A stretch of DNA of 64,000 bases from Macrobrachium rosenbergii (taxonomy: Eukaryota > Arthropoda > Malacostraca > Decapoda > Palaemonidae), in contig NC_089762.1 of assembly GCF_040412425.1 (NCBI RefSeq), forward strand, positions 21,774,647 to 21,838,646, written 5' to 3'. This document shows positions 49,795 to 61,491 of this stretch, piece by piece. Both the position numbers and the translations under genes were made by a program. Numbering within the stretch: the stretch's first letter is position 1; each line of letters starts with the position of its first letter. Under the pieces are notes generated by a model, which saw nothing but the letters and a program-made list of their open reading frames with translations, did not search any database and was not told the origin of the DNA.

Positions 49795-50035
49795 CTCTCG
49801 GTGCACTGTAAGGTTCTCTGCAGCATTCCTTCTGCCCCTAGCTGCAACCCTTGTCATTCCTTTTACTGTACCTTCATTCATATTGTCTTTCTTCCATCTT
49901 ACTTTTCACCCTCTCCAAACAATTGTTTCATAGTGCAACTGCGAGGTCTTCCTGCTGTTACGCCTTCAAAACCTTTACTCTATAACCTCAGAGGTCCCAG
50001 TGCTTGGCATTTGTCCTAAATTTTATATTCCAATT
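49795..50035 (+). mobile_element. SINE-like retroposon family, copy 2 (5'-truncated)
   Basis: Plus-strand copy of the family at 1374, 56394 and 58648. Landmarks are GTGCACTGTAAGGTTCTC, CATTCCTTTTACTGTACC, AGTGCAACTGCGAGGT and TAAATTTTATATTCCAATTC. The CCCC-rich head is missing. It abuts the end of the DIRS-like relic. No target-site duplication is evident. Confidence 0.65.
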
Positions 50036-50039
50036 CCAA

Positions 50040-50507
50040 CTCTGACAACTTACATACATGTAGAAGATTTTGAAGCACATCCTCGCTGAGAAGAGATTTT
50101 CAGCAGAGGCAGCTGAGGACAATGCCAGACCATGTAGGAGTTCCACAGTCAGCCTGTGACAGCCAAGAAGTGAAATTGTTTATGTGATTGATGTAGCAGG
50201 AGAGATATTAATTCATCTGATGCCACTGTTCTCAAATTTGATTATGGAAAATTTTCTTTGATATCAGGAAGAAAATCCTCATCTTTTGCCGTAAAGAGTT
50301 ATAGGTTTGCATATGGATTTGAACTACAAAGCTTAGATATTTCCTCTTTCATCAGATTGTTTCTTCTTGGCCTTTTGGCTGAGATCAAAATGTAATATCT
50401 CTCATCAGATCTGAAGGAACTGTCCCAGCACTTTGAAAAGGAAATACAATCCAGATCCATCAAGCAAGAAAGTGGGACCATTTTCTAGTTTTATGATGTT
50501 TGACCAA
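50040..50507. other. No recognisable feature
   Basis: Sequence between the SINE-like copy and the minisatellite. No gene supported. Confidence 0.35.
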
Positions 50508-51000
50508 ATCTCCATTCAAAACCTTGTCTCTGCCTCTAATCTCCATGCAAAACCTCGTCTCTGCCTCTAATCTCCATGCAAAACCTTGTCTCTGCCTCTA
50601 ATCTCCATGCAAAACCTCATCTCTGCCTCTAATCTCCATGCAAAACCTTGTCTTTGCCTCAAACCTCCATGCAAAACTTTGTCTTTGTCTCTAATCTCTA
50701 TGCAAAATCTTGTCTCTGCCTCTAATCTCCATGCAAAACCTTGTCTCTGCCTCTACTTTCCATGCAAAACCTTGCCCCTGTCTCTAATCTCCATGCCTTG
50801 TCTCTGCCTCTAATCTTCATGCAAAACCTTGTCTCTGCTTCTAATCTCCATGCAAAACCTTGTCTCTGCCTCAAATCTCCATGCAAAACCTTGTCTCTGC
50901 CTCTGATCTCCATGCAAAACCTTATCTCTACCTCAAATCTCCATGCAAAACCTTTTCTCCGCCTCTAATCTCCATGCACAACCTTGTCTCTGCCTCTCTT
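50508..51000. repeat. 31-bp minisatellite, about 16 copies
   Basis: Units of the form CTCCATGCAAAACCTTGTCT followed by CTGCCTCTAAT recur across about 490 bp, with point changes and one shortened copy near 50790. The period of 31 is not a multiple of three, so the repeat reads through all frames. The SMQNL/HAKPC ORFs on both strands are artefacts. Confidence 0.95.
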
Positions 51001-53729
51001 ATCAATGTCACTCTTGAGACAGCTTTTTTCTCGGCCTTCACCTTTGAAAATTGTGTAAGCAAGTTTCTTGCTTTGTTGAGCAAGAGCACCTGTTACCAAG
51101 AACTGGGAACCAGTCAGTCACATCTTCGCACCCAACTATGTAGTCAAGACTTAAATATCTCCATCCTATAAGCCACGATCACCTCTCCAGTTCCCGTTAT
51201 TTCACCTCAAGCCAAGAATGACAATGGGTTTTCTTTTTTATCTGGACAAAAATAAATGTTGCAGGGGGGGGCCACCTCTTAGTCTTTTTCAATCTACAGG
51301 TTAGATTAAGAAACAGATCACCAAGAATATTCTGTTTAAGTGTCTGCTGAGGTGTTTATCTCGGGGAAATCATTTGCTTCATCATGATAACCATTTCTGT
51401 ATGGTATCCCTCTTTGCATAATCTCTGGGATCATTGGAAACTAGGGTTTATTAGGATGGGTAATTGTGTATGCCTCATTTATAGCCAACAGCCATACAAT
51501 CAACTTTTATTTGATGAACAGGGTTCCATTCCCCTTCTTGACCCCCTGGTCTTACTTAGGGTTATAGGTCCTTTTCTTAATGAAGTCTCCTGATGGTTCT
51601 CAGGGTCAAGCCTTTTCCTCCCAGCAGCTTAGTTCCCCCTCTATGGTTCTCTTCAAGCTAGTTAAAGTATAGTAATAGGTAAGTGATGACACAAGTGTGA
51701 TTTTTTAAAAAACAAAAACATTTTTCAGTACAAAAGCATTACTTTTACCTTAGTCACCCACATCTTTACTCTTTCGGTCTGTTGTAGCTGCTCAAAACTA
51801 CACAGTTAGTGAGACAATTAGTCTATGGAGAACCTGGCTGATCACATGCACATTTTTTGTTTTCTATTGTGGTTGGAGTGTCTAAGGTTTGCTCAAATGC
51901 TTGAATAGGCTATTTACAAGGAACGGAGTTTTTATAAAAAAAATTGAATTGCTTATGAAAAATGTTAGTTTTCAGGGGATTTTAAAATTTAATCGTTGTA
52001 ATGTGAATATTTTTTAAAATGAATTATAAGACTATTAGGAATATATTTATAGCTAAATTAAGGATTAGGTTTTGTATATGACAGTTGCAAATTAAAATTG
52101 GTTTGTAAAGGACATGCAATAATTTTCAAGTAATTAACTTGGAGAATGTAATTTCCAACTTTATTCTATTGCACACGTATAGTTGTATTCATGATTCAAA
52201 TCTGGAAGAAACACCACAAAATGCAGTGAAATTTGAGAAGGGCAACAAATAGAGTCATTATAGTTAGGGAGAATCTCGACATCATTGTGTATGTATACAG
52301 AAGAAAGCTGTTACAATAAAAGTTGTCTTATAATTGGCAGCTTGCTTGTCATCATGTAAATAAGGTGATTTTGTTTATACATAACTATTTTGTGCTAGTA
52401 TTTAGGTTCTCTACTGTTGTAATACCAAAAGAGACAGTATTGGTGCAGATCTCTAATGCAAGCCTGACCCTTATAGTACACAAAAGAGATATACAGTATG
52501 TGTTAAATATATTTATATTTTTGGTATTACTCAGTGACACAAATTCAGTAATTGTACTGATTCATAATGAGTGGGAAAAGTGTCCTGCTTGTTATTGTAT
52601 GTGCTAAAAGCACCAATAAACAAGTCCTGAAAATAATTTTGTCTTAATAGTAATAATTTTGCTTAATAAGTAAAACTAACCCAGGTATTTACAGTACCCA
52701 ATTGTATTGGTGTGCCTTTATTTTATGTACTTTGAACAGAATAGTTTATATTTTCTGTGAGGCACAGGCAATAACTAGATAGGTTGCAACTTTAAGGGCA
52801 TAATGGAAAAAGATGGTATTAAGATGGAAAGAAATGCTGCAAAAGTGACAGTATTTTCGTTGTGATAAACTCTTTAATATTGTGGCTATGTTACCTATGA
52901 ATGGGTATTTAACCTACTAGTCTATTCTTACAAGGTGAAGACGTATCAGTGTTACAGAAGAGGTTGGCTCTTATTTCAACACTTCCCTCACCGCATGTAG
53001 CATTGATAAACAGTTGCTATATTGGAAAGGATTGGTTTGAAATACTGAATTTAGTGAAAATAGCCCGATCAGAATTTGAGTCATCACCAGTTAGCAGCCA
53101 TTTTTAGCAAAGGGGAAATCTTTTCAAAGTACAACCTATTCATTTTAATTGTCCTCTAGCACCCCATATGATGTGGTGTTAGTTGAGAATTGAGCCATAA
53201 TCAGTAGGTTAAAAAAGAATTTGGATTTAATTTTTCAGGTGAGTATCAAATATAATGTGGGCATGTTTGCCAGCTCAAGTATTGACTGGTAAACATAATG
53301 AAATTGAATTGGGAGTTGAAAATGTAGTGGTATAGAAATACTATGTTGATGGGCAAAGCTTATTATTGGTCATACTTGAACTCAGGTTTCCATGATTGAA
53401 ACCAGTGTTTCTTCACCATTCATCATCTGTACTTACAGAGCATAAGCCTTCCCTGAGCTGTAGCTTCATTGTAGGCAAGAGACGTTACTTAATGAAATTA
53501 AATAAATTGGCCTATTAGGATCAGTCCTTCCTATTTGACCATAGACAACCAGTCAAGGAATGTAGAGTCTTTCCAGTTTCCTTTCCCCAGAATTGAGTAA
53601 AAAGCAAACCTCTTAGAATGGAGCTGTTTGAATTAAAATGAAAAACTAAAAGAAAAGTTCGTTCCACATACAACCATGATCCATGGGACTTCAGATTTGT
53701 AAGTGAAACCATTTCTAAACATCTCACAA
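51001..53729. other. Gene-free intergenic DNA
   Basis: About 2.7 kb without a gene or named repeat. AATAAA occurs near 52313 and 52613, which could serve a transcript from upstream, but none is established. ORFs at 51384-51593 and 52323-52607 have no domain. Confidence 0.35.
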
Positions 53730-54184
53730 TGCATATTTTAAGGAAATTTCACGGGGCGACCAGATGGATATTATGATTTATAATATGGAGAATACTAAAG
53801 TACTACTGCCGGGTGTGGGGTGAGTACTCCCCCAGAGGAGTCCGGGGCAGAGCCCCAGAAGCCAAAACTTTTGGTGGGATTTGAAGGCAATACACATTTC
53901 CATTATCAAAATTACAACTGCAGATACTCAAAATTGTATGATTAAAGAAGATAATTTCATGTCCAAACCCTGCCACAAAAAAACTGATAGCCAACCTTAG
54001 ACCCTGCCCCCTCTCCCAAAAATTGATGTATTACAACTGTTGTAACTTTTCCATTTCTTAATAGTTCCTGTTAAATTTGGGGATTTGTCTGGTGCCCCAG
54101 TCGTCAAAAATTTTTCTTACTAGGTGACAATATTTCTTCACTGGGTGACCATTTGGTCGCCCAGTTATAATGTTAAAATATGCA
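53730..54184. mobile_element. 455-bp element with terminal inverted repeats (MITE-like)
   Basis: TGCATATTTTAA at the left end is inverted at the right end (TTAAAATATGCA). About 12-13 bp further in, GGGGCGACCAGATGG faces CCATTTGGTCGCCCAG. There is no transposase. The interior is GC-richer near 53810-53860 (GTGTGGGGTGAGTACTCCCC). Flanking bases show no clear duplication. Confidence 0.55.
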
Positions 54185-55024
54185 CCGTCTCAAAGACTTG
54201 CCACTGCCAGGGTGTTCATCACAGGATATTTGTACAGTTGATAGAAAGTGCGCAAGGGGCTAAACCAATGAACTATAATTCGAGAACTACTTGACAGTGA
54301 CTCAACTGGACTATGTAGTACAGGCATTCAGTTAATAGGTAGACCATGATCAGTGTGCAAGGAATTGTCGTGCTACTAAAGTATGAAAAACCATTTGATT
54401 AATGATAGTATTATGTTGCCTCCAAAACAATGAAAGCATTGAATAAAGGTGCTCTGCTTAATGTGGCAAAATTAGCTTAGTTGAAATCTGTCTGAATATA
54501 TGCTTCAAGTATGGCCATTATACCTTAAATTGTAACAGCTACTTTAGATGTGCATTAGTCAGCTCGAGTAACCAGGCAACAATTTGGTCAAAGCCACCTT
54601 GCTTGGTCCATGAAATCTCTTGCTCTTGCTATTTACAAGGAAAAAATAGTTACTCAAAAACAAATAGAAAAATAGGCATTCTAAGATTTTTGTTAAAGCA
54701 TCTCTTCTCAATCCTAACCAGCTTTCAAAGAGCATGAAATTATTGAAGAAGACACCAAGATGGTTCATACAAAGCTAGATAAATCAGACAATTTCCTCCT
54801 GACAAGATTGTTGGTGAAACATAAATACTCCCAGTGGCAGGTAATTGTATGAAGGCTGTGTGGTGAAGGTCACAAGGTCAATAACTTTGGTTTTTTCTGA
54901 AAGGGCTTCATTAGGGTAGTATGAGAAGTATTCCAGTGAGGTTGTAAGGATGGTATAGAGTGACATACTGGCTGGGTGTTGTCTGGTTTATTGGTGGCTC
55001 CTTGCTGAATGAATGTGCATGTTG
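54185..55024. other. No recognisable feature
   Basis: AT-rich DNA. The minus ORF at 54559-54768 has no recognisable domain. Confidence 0.35.
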
Positions 55025-55355
55025 TTGTTGTTTCAGATTTAGCTGGCCTCGTGCCAGCACGGGCTCTTGCTCCTAGAGCAGCCCGTGAGTGAATGTACAG
55101 AATCTTCGAAGCTGTTATGGGCTGCCTGGTGCGAGCCGCAAAGTAGTTTCTACACACACGGGGCAAAACAGAGGTAATGTTTCGGACGTCTGTGTTTGTG
55201 GCGATTGTGAGACATAATAAACGTACAATGATAAAACATATATCAATGGAAAGGCCAGGAAATTCCAAATATGGCCAATTGCATGAGATTCGAGACATTA
55301 ATGAATACAATGTGCATAATATATGTGAAATGGCGAGACGTTTGGCGTCTTCAAA
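55025..55355 (+). repeat. Dispersed repeat, copy B
   Basis: Colinear with the reverse complement of 480-835. Shared blocks are the hairpin ACGGGCTCTTGCTC...GAGCAGCCCGT (55058-55087), GAGACATAA (about 55207), GGAAAGGCCAGGAAATTC (about 55248) and GAGACGT...GGCGTCTT (about 55336-55352). The ORF across it breaks frame and shows no domain. Confidence 0.55.
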
Positions 55356-56189
55356 CAGAAACATACATACAGTTTGATACAGAAGATTCGGTGGAACATT
55401 ATGAGTACATGACTGGAATGCTTACCTGGAGCCAACAATGGTTAGGGAGAAACAGACGGAAATATTGTATGGTTGAAGTTGCGTTCCCTGAGAGAGAGAA
55501 AACGGGATGTTCTTGTTTTTGTCTTGTTTCCTCCGATGGATGACGCGCACACACGTACGCTCGAAAGACCGCGATGCGGTCTCTTACAAGAAAGCTACCA
55601 ACGCTTAATGGCCTTGCTGGTCCATATGGCCCAAAAATGTCACCTATTCATTCTTACACTCGATATCGATATATTGAGATGTTTCAGGATGGCACTTGGT
55701 GCAATAGACCACCATAAATGAGGGATAACTTGGAAACTAGCAGTCCAAGACTCCAAGTTGCTGAGGTCCAGAGATAATTCTCTGGACCACGGTCCGTGCT
55801 CTGGACCTTGAGGTTACTTCTATGCAATACGCTTGAAACAGAAATAAGAAATCTGAAATTAAGTCCCAAGAATATTTTTTGTGGATTTTGAGTGGCAGAA
55901 AATGTTATAGTAAATTGAATATCTGATGTCACCGAGCGGTCTAGTCAAGAAAATCGAAATAGATTCACTCAAGAAAATGCGGAGTGAATCGCCATAAGTT
56001 GATGATTTGTTTTCAGTCCTGTATAATTTAATGGAATTTGAATGGAGTTAAGTATAAACCGTTATGGTGAATCACAATGATTAAGACAGTATCTGAATAT
56101 AATCTGGTGTAATGTAGTCTCAACACTTATGAAAATAAAGTAGAGTAAAAATGGGAACAGCGATTTGCATCATCATAATATATTGAATG
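55356..56189. other. No recognisable feature
   Basis: An 82-codon ORF at 55473-55721 (and the overlapping 55271-55543) may belong to the element in copy B, but I recognise no domain. Confidence 0.3.
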
Positions 56190-57720
56190 GATCAATTCAA
56201 GATGGAGAACAAATATGGGTCTGATGCTTGAGGACATGAGGAGAGAGAGAAAAAAAATGAAAGTAGACACTTGGAGATGCTGCGGTACTGTGTGATGGTA
56301 TGACGGGGTTCGTAAATAATGTCTGGAAGAGAGAATGAATGAGAGGAACGAGTGTTCGTTCCACTGATAGAAATGACTGCAAGAATTACAGGTCCCCGTA
56401 GAGGGTTAGTTCCGTCAGTGTACCTCATGCGGTGCAATGTAGGCATTACTTAAGGGTCTTTGCAGCGTCCTTTAGCTGCAACTGCTTTCATTCCTTTTAC
56501 AGTGCCTCCGTTCATATTCTCCTTCTTCCATCTAACTGTCCACCCTCTCCTGACAGTTGATTCTTAGTGCAACTGCGAGGTTTTCCTCCTGTTACACCTT
56601 TCAAACTTTTACTGTCAATCTCCGTTTCAGCACTGAATGATCTTAGTTGCCCCTAAAATCTATAAATCAATCAATCAAAGAATTACAGGTGCATAAAATT
56701 ACTTAGCATAGCAGGAAGGTGTAGCCTGCTGTACGGTAGGGCGTTGATTGATGAAGTAAAACAGAAGCATTGGTAGGGAAGAACCGTGGAGTTTTTAATA
56801 AGAAAGACTGTGGATCAAGTTTTTGTTGTAATACAGTTGTTTGAGAATGTAAAAAGGGTTTATGTGGCATATATAAAAAAATCTTATGACTAGCATCGTA
56901 AAGGATGCCAGGCATGTGTGATAAAGAAAATGAATTGTTGGAAAGAGATAAAAATTGTATGACGGAAGCGAGGAAGAGCAACGTGTAGATGGGAAAGTGG
57001 CTGGTTTGGTGTAAAAGTGATTGAAAGAAGCTGAATTGAAATGGAAGGAATAATGTGAGAAGTTATAGCAGTTATTAATAGGTGCAAAGTTGTAGGATAA
57101 GAAAATGAGTCTTGAATGTGGTGTGGAATGGATAATGTTACAGTGATATAGTAGCCTACCATTTGTGGAAAAGTGAAGGGAATTAGCAGAGACTAGTGAA
57201 AAAGTTCATAAGATTTCTTGAGAGGAGGAAGCTTAGACTAAGTATAATCAAGATTAAGGCTTTGAAGGTACATGAAAACCAGGAGGAGGGACCAATAAAT
57301 GCTGGCTTGGATGGCAGAAGAATGGTAGTTGATTTGAACTGATGTTTCGAAGTAAATATAATGGTTGATGGTTTGGTGAGAGAAGAGGAGAGTTACTGAT
57401 TAGGTGAAGCTAGGAATGAGTGTGCAAAAGATTAGGAAGAGAGCTGGGGTTTTTTGAAGCCTTAGTGGAAATAACTGAAGAGATTGTTGAACCAACTCTC
57501 CTTCGTGGAAGTGGAATTTGGATGTTAAATGTGAATGCTCGAAAAAATGTTGAAAAAGGCATGATGTCATGTAATTTTGCTGTATTATATGTGGCACAAG
57601 AGGAATGACTCAAACGCTGAGGCACTAGAGACGCAGAAGTGTTATAAGGGTTAGTGTAAATGAAAATACGGATCAGAGTGTTTGGCCATCGAAATAGTGG
57701 AAGCATGGTAGGTTGACGAA
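56190..57720 (+). pseudogene. Decayed LINE reverse transcriptase, split by a SINE
   Basis: Out-of-frame blocks appear in reverse-transcriptase order. A NVWKREN...ERVFVPLIEM region lies before the SINE. After it come GRALIDEVKQK, then VDQVFVVIQLFENVKRVYVAYI and KKSYD (the segment that in intact LINEs precedes and includes the first catalytic block). GWFGVKVIERS follows, then the C-terminal stretch EITEEIVEPTLLRGSGIWMLNVNARK and a final RVFGHRNS. Stops and indels abound, so it is inactive. Related to the minus-strand relic at 61000-62560. Confidence 0.65.
56394..56677 (+). mobile_element. SINE-like retroposon family, copy 3, with perfect 13-bp target-site duplication
   Basis: AAGAATTACAGGT is present identically at 56381-56393 and 56678-56690. 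The inserted 284 bp begins CCCCGTAGAGGG, carries the family landmarks (CCTCATGCGGTGCAATG, GTGCAACTGCGAGG, GTTACACCTTTCAAAC) and ends in AATC repeats (ATAAATCAATCAATC). It interrupts the LINE relic, so it inserted after that LINE had landed. Confidence 0.88.
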
Positions 57721-58008
57721 ATATTTATAACTGAAAGTGCTGGGAGTTGGGACGAGAAGAAGGCGTGAGGTACTGGAATGCGGGGCCCTAATATCCAGGA
57801 AGCAGGAGAATGTAAGGTAATTGTGACTGAGGCAGTATAGGCATAATGTCCGATGTATCGCTGTTGAGCCTTTTTTATAGTTGATTGGAGTAGCTAATGT
57901 TGTAGGAGTTTTCTGTTCATGTCATTCATCAGATACTTAGCAGTTGAAGTCTGAATATAGCACTGGCCGTTTTGTTTTTTTTCTCTGCAGTCAGCCCCTG
58001 TCGAGGGT
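57721..58008. other. No recognisable feature
   Basis: Short unassigned stretch between the LINE relic and the CA/TA array. Confidence 0.35.
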
Positions 58009-58024
58009 ATACACACACACATAT

Positions 58025-58112
<88 letters not shown>
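58009..58112. repeat. (CA)n(TA)n microsatellite
   Basis: CA units with one ATATGTA interruption, then about 25 TA units ending at a unit that starts AATAAATTAAAACCC. Confidence 0.96.
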
Positions 58113-58114
<2 letters not shown>

Positions 58115-58260
58115 AATTAAAACCCAAAGGTGTTGCAGGATTTATGCAAGTCATGAGCATAACGAAAAAAGAGGAGAAGGCGATTTACACAATATACACA
58201 TATTTATTAAACTCATGAGTGTCAGTATAATGCATCATCAGGTTTCATGTGAAAATGAAC
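58113..58260 (-). repeat. Possible retroelement terminus abutting a TA array
   Basis: Immediately beside the TA array, as at 13571 and 34624. On the minus strand a CTGATGA occurs at 58235-58241, but no matching GAAA-type second half is seen. The link to the hammerhead-bearing units is therefore weak. No coding sequence. Confidence 0.25.
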
Positions 58261-58633
58261 GATTATATACCTTGATCTTATACTACACCTAAAAATCAAC
58301 AAACCCTTTAATGAACAGTACTTTTTAGTCAGCTAACAAGGGGGGATGCTATTCGTAAATGTAATAGTTCATAACTGTTGCATTAATGATTCATGCACAT
58401 GCTATTTACGCGTGACAGTAACTTCAGACGCCGTGAACACATACAAAGGAGGTCTTCACATCATAACTGTTGCATTAATCATTAATTTACAAGTTATTTA
58501 CGTGTGACATGCTAAGGACAGTAACTTCAGACGCTGTGAACACGTATAAAATAGGTCTGTTTCGAAAATTGCTGTAGCAACGCTCACCCATATAGCATTA
58601 TCATATGAAGTACTCCGCAAGCAGACTCACGTC
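58261..58633. other. Local duplication, otherwise no feature
   Basis: CATAACTGTTGCATTAAT and ACAGTAACTTCAGACGC each occur twice (around 58370-58430 and 58460-58520). This indicates an old tandem duplication of about 90 bp. Confidence 0.5.
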
Positions 58634-58647
58634 TTCAGTAAATACAC

Positions 58648-58949
58648 CTCCGTAGGGGGTAGGGCCACTAGTGCACCTCGTGCGGTGCACTGTAGTCATT
58701 ACTTAAGGTTCTTTGCAGCTTCCCTTCGGCCCCAGCTGCAGCCCATTTCATTCCTTTCACTGTATCTCCGTTCATATTCTCTTTCTTCCATCTGACTTTC
58801 CACCATCTCCTAACAATTGTTTCATAGTGCAACTGCGAGGTTTTCCTTCTGTTACACCTTTCAGACCTTTTTAATAGCAATTTCTCATTCAGCGTGAATG
58901 ACCTAATAGGTCCTAGTGCTTTGGCCTTTGACTTAAATTTTATATTCTG
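58648..58949 (+). mobile_element. SINE-like retroposon family, copy 4, with target-site duplication
   Basis: Flanks TTCAGTAAATACAC (58634-58647) and TTCAGTAAGTACAC (58950-58963) match at 13 of 14 positions. The insert starts CTCCGTAGGGGGTAGGGCC, carries GTGCACCTCGTGCGGTGCAC and the shared body, and ends AAATTTTATATTCTG. It is the best-preserved full-length copy in the window. Confidence 0.85.
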
Positions 58950-58963
58950 TTCAGTAAGTACAC

Positions 58964-59950
58964 AGAATTTATTATCAACGAATAACAATGAAGATCTTAA
59001 ATTGTGCTCAATTGTATTGCGCGACTTGGAATGAATCCATGCAATATTCACAATCACAACCCCTGTACAGGGCATGTGAGCCTTAGACCTTGACGCACCA
59101 TTTCACCTAAAGAATTTCTTTGGGCCTACTGATATGTCAAGAGAGACATCATTGTAGAACTAAACTCAGGGACGAATTCAGATTAAAGGTCCCATTAGGC
59201 AGTAACAACATCTATGGCAATGGCCTGAATTAGTAGCATTTAACGGCTGGAAATCTGACGGTCTGTTCTTTGACATTGTAATTACTGAACTTGACACAAC
59301 GTATTTACCACTCGGCCCGCTAGATTTAATCACTGAACACAACCCATTTTAATCATTTGACCTTGAAAGAACACTACAAAGAATGACTGAACCAAGTGAG
59401 CATACTAATTTGTCTCCCTTCGTATAACTCTGGGAGCCTTTACCCGCAAATTGATGGCAGGTGCCGAAAGAGCCGCTAATTAACAAGAACTGTTTTGTTT
59501 GAATGCTGATGCCAGGTGACGCCCATTCATTATTATTATATCAGCGTGCAGTTAATACTGGAGGATTATAAAGTACATTAAAGTTTGGTTTTTTATTGTT
59601 AATAGAAAACTACATTGCTACTGCAATAAGTCCCGGATACTCTTTTACAATTTTTTATGCATGTCAGATGTGGTGTTATCATTAATTGGCGCACTTTGAC
59701 AAGAAGAACGAAGAAACTTCAAGGGGACAACCACTTTACGCAGCCCAAGCCCGAAGGGAAAATGAGAGAAGGAAGAAGGTGGAAGTTTAGCCCCATACGT
59801 AGGGGTATCAGTCCATGTGCTAAGGATGAATGAGTTGGGTATAGCAACGTACCGGAAGGTAAATAAGGAGCGAGTGATAGAGAGTTAGATTGATGGATAG
59901 AGAAAATAAGAAGAGGATTGAGGAAGAAGGAAGACTGGGGAGAGGGGGAG
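58964..59950. other. No recognisable feature
   Basis: About 1 kb without a supported gene. Confidence 0.35.
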
Positions 59951-59954
59951 CCGG

Positions 59955-60420
59955 TTTCTATATATAAATAAAGACAGGCGCTCGATGGCGCCGGCAGCAG
60001 GCAGGCAAGGCAGGAGGGGCACCAGCCTTTTTGGCAGGGGCAGTCTTTCCCTGACTGCGGTGTCTCGTCTGCTACTGCTCCCTTCCTACTACCTTCCTCA
60101 AATCTTCTTCTTCCAATCTCGCTATCATCCGTTTGACGTTATTTGTATACACTAGAATAAAAAGGAAAAAAATCCTCCTATGCAACAGTGGACCCGTTAC
60201 CGCAAGTATCCTGGAATATATTTGTTTCTCTAGGGCTAGAATGCCCCGAGGGAAGCAAAGGATGTGTTGCTGATCCTGTCCCTCGGGGCTAGACCCAACA
60301 GCCCCAAAGTGTGATACGCAAGAAGGCCCCTGATAACATCTGGTGGACCAGGAGAGAAGTCTCGTAAAATATAGGAAGAGGAACGGAAAACACTCCGCAG
60401 GCAAAATGACAGTGGTGAGT
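59955..60420 (+). promoter_or_regulatory. TATA promoter candidate with leader and possible 3-codon first coding exon
   Basis: CTATATATAAATAAAG (about 59957-59972) is a strong TATA match. It is followed 20-30 bp later by a short GC-rich patch (GGCGCCGGCAGCAG). About 430 bp downstream, CAAAATGACAGTG|GTGAGT joins a good start context (ATG 60406-60408) to a consensus donor at 60415. Several ATGs lie earlier in this leader, which weakens the reading. No downstream coding exon was recognised in the rest of the window. Confidence 0.3.
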
Positions 60421-60999
60421 AGCTCCAGTCACCTAATGTAAAATTCACACTTTTTTCTACTTTCTGTATATTTTGAAATACCGAAGGTGTATTTTTAGGT
60501 TTTTGATCAAATTCATAACTTTTGAGATGTTCAACAACAGTCTTCACTGAAAGTATTAGATGGTGTCGAGTGCGTTTTCCCCAAGCTGGGAATTTTAGCG
60601 AATAAGCTTCTTCCGGTATTACATCACGGTGGCCGCCCTCTCTCAAAAATAAATCCCCGTCACAGGTTTAATTAAGCTTTAATATAAGGCGTGATATTAC
60701 AGATTTTTATCTTTAACATGTTCTGGTGAAGCATGTGGTCATTTTACATGATAACTTCACGGGAACATATTAATGAAGCAAAACTTGAGTTACTCTAGTA
60801 ATGATCAGAGTGATATCATAGATGACGTTGCACCGTATCATCAACTAACGCAGGAGAAGTCAGTGCTTTACAAATATTGTTACCATAACTACTCGGCCGG
60901 AAAAGTATATTTTGATTGATAACGTACTTTCTCAAGTTTTGCAAGTTCCAAAGGCAATTATATGCAATTAAAATTCGCAAACACAAACACAGCATTTCT
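60421..60999. other. No recognisable feature
   Basis: A 136-codon minus ORF (60236-60646) overlaps the candidate leader. It has no domain I recognise, so I leave it open. Confidence 0.3.
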
Positions 61000-61451
61000 T
61001 TCTACCAACTTCGTCATTGCCCATCTTTATACATGTCCAAACCATAATAAAACAATTTCATGGGTCTTTTCGCTTACCCCAACCCTTTTACCACTTCCCT
61101 GTATAGTTCAAGTTTTCTGACTCATCATGTACAACTCCAAACAGTTCCTCTCAAAGCTTCTACGTTTTCTCTCATTTACATTCAACATGCAGGCTTTGCT
61201 CCATGAAGGAGCGTTGACTTTACAGTCATACATTACAACTTTTACCTCTTTAGACTCACTTACAAAACTCTTGTAGGAATCATGTTATCATCCTAGTTTC
61301 CACAGTTCTGTGACTTACGTCGTCGCTCATTCTTCCATCATTAATTTCACCTACTCCCAAGTACACATATGAAACTATTTCATTCTGTCTTTATCCTGGG
61401 TGACATTTCATTTCTCCATCTTTTGGGCTTCATTTACGCTAACATTCACTC

Positions 61452-61491
<40 letters not shown>

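Noticed and set aside
50586..51171. ORFs repeating SMQNL / HAKPC / SPCKT
   Set aside because: Products of a 31-bp minisatellite read in all frames; no start context, and both strands are open.
58113..58260. Hammerhead ribozyme at 58.2 kb
   Set aside because: Only a CTGATGA match; no GAAA half or stem II can be placed.
60236..60646. 136-codon minus-strand ORF as a gene
   Set aside because: No domain, no promoter, and it overlaps the plus-strand leader candidate; kept only as an open question.
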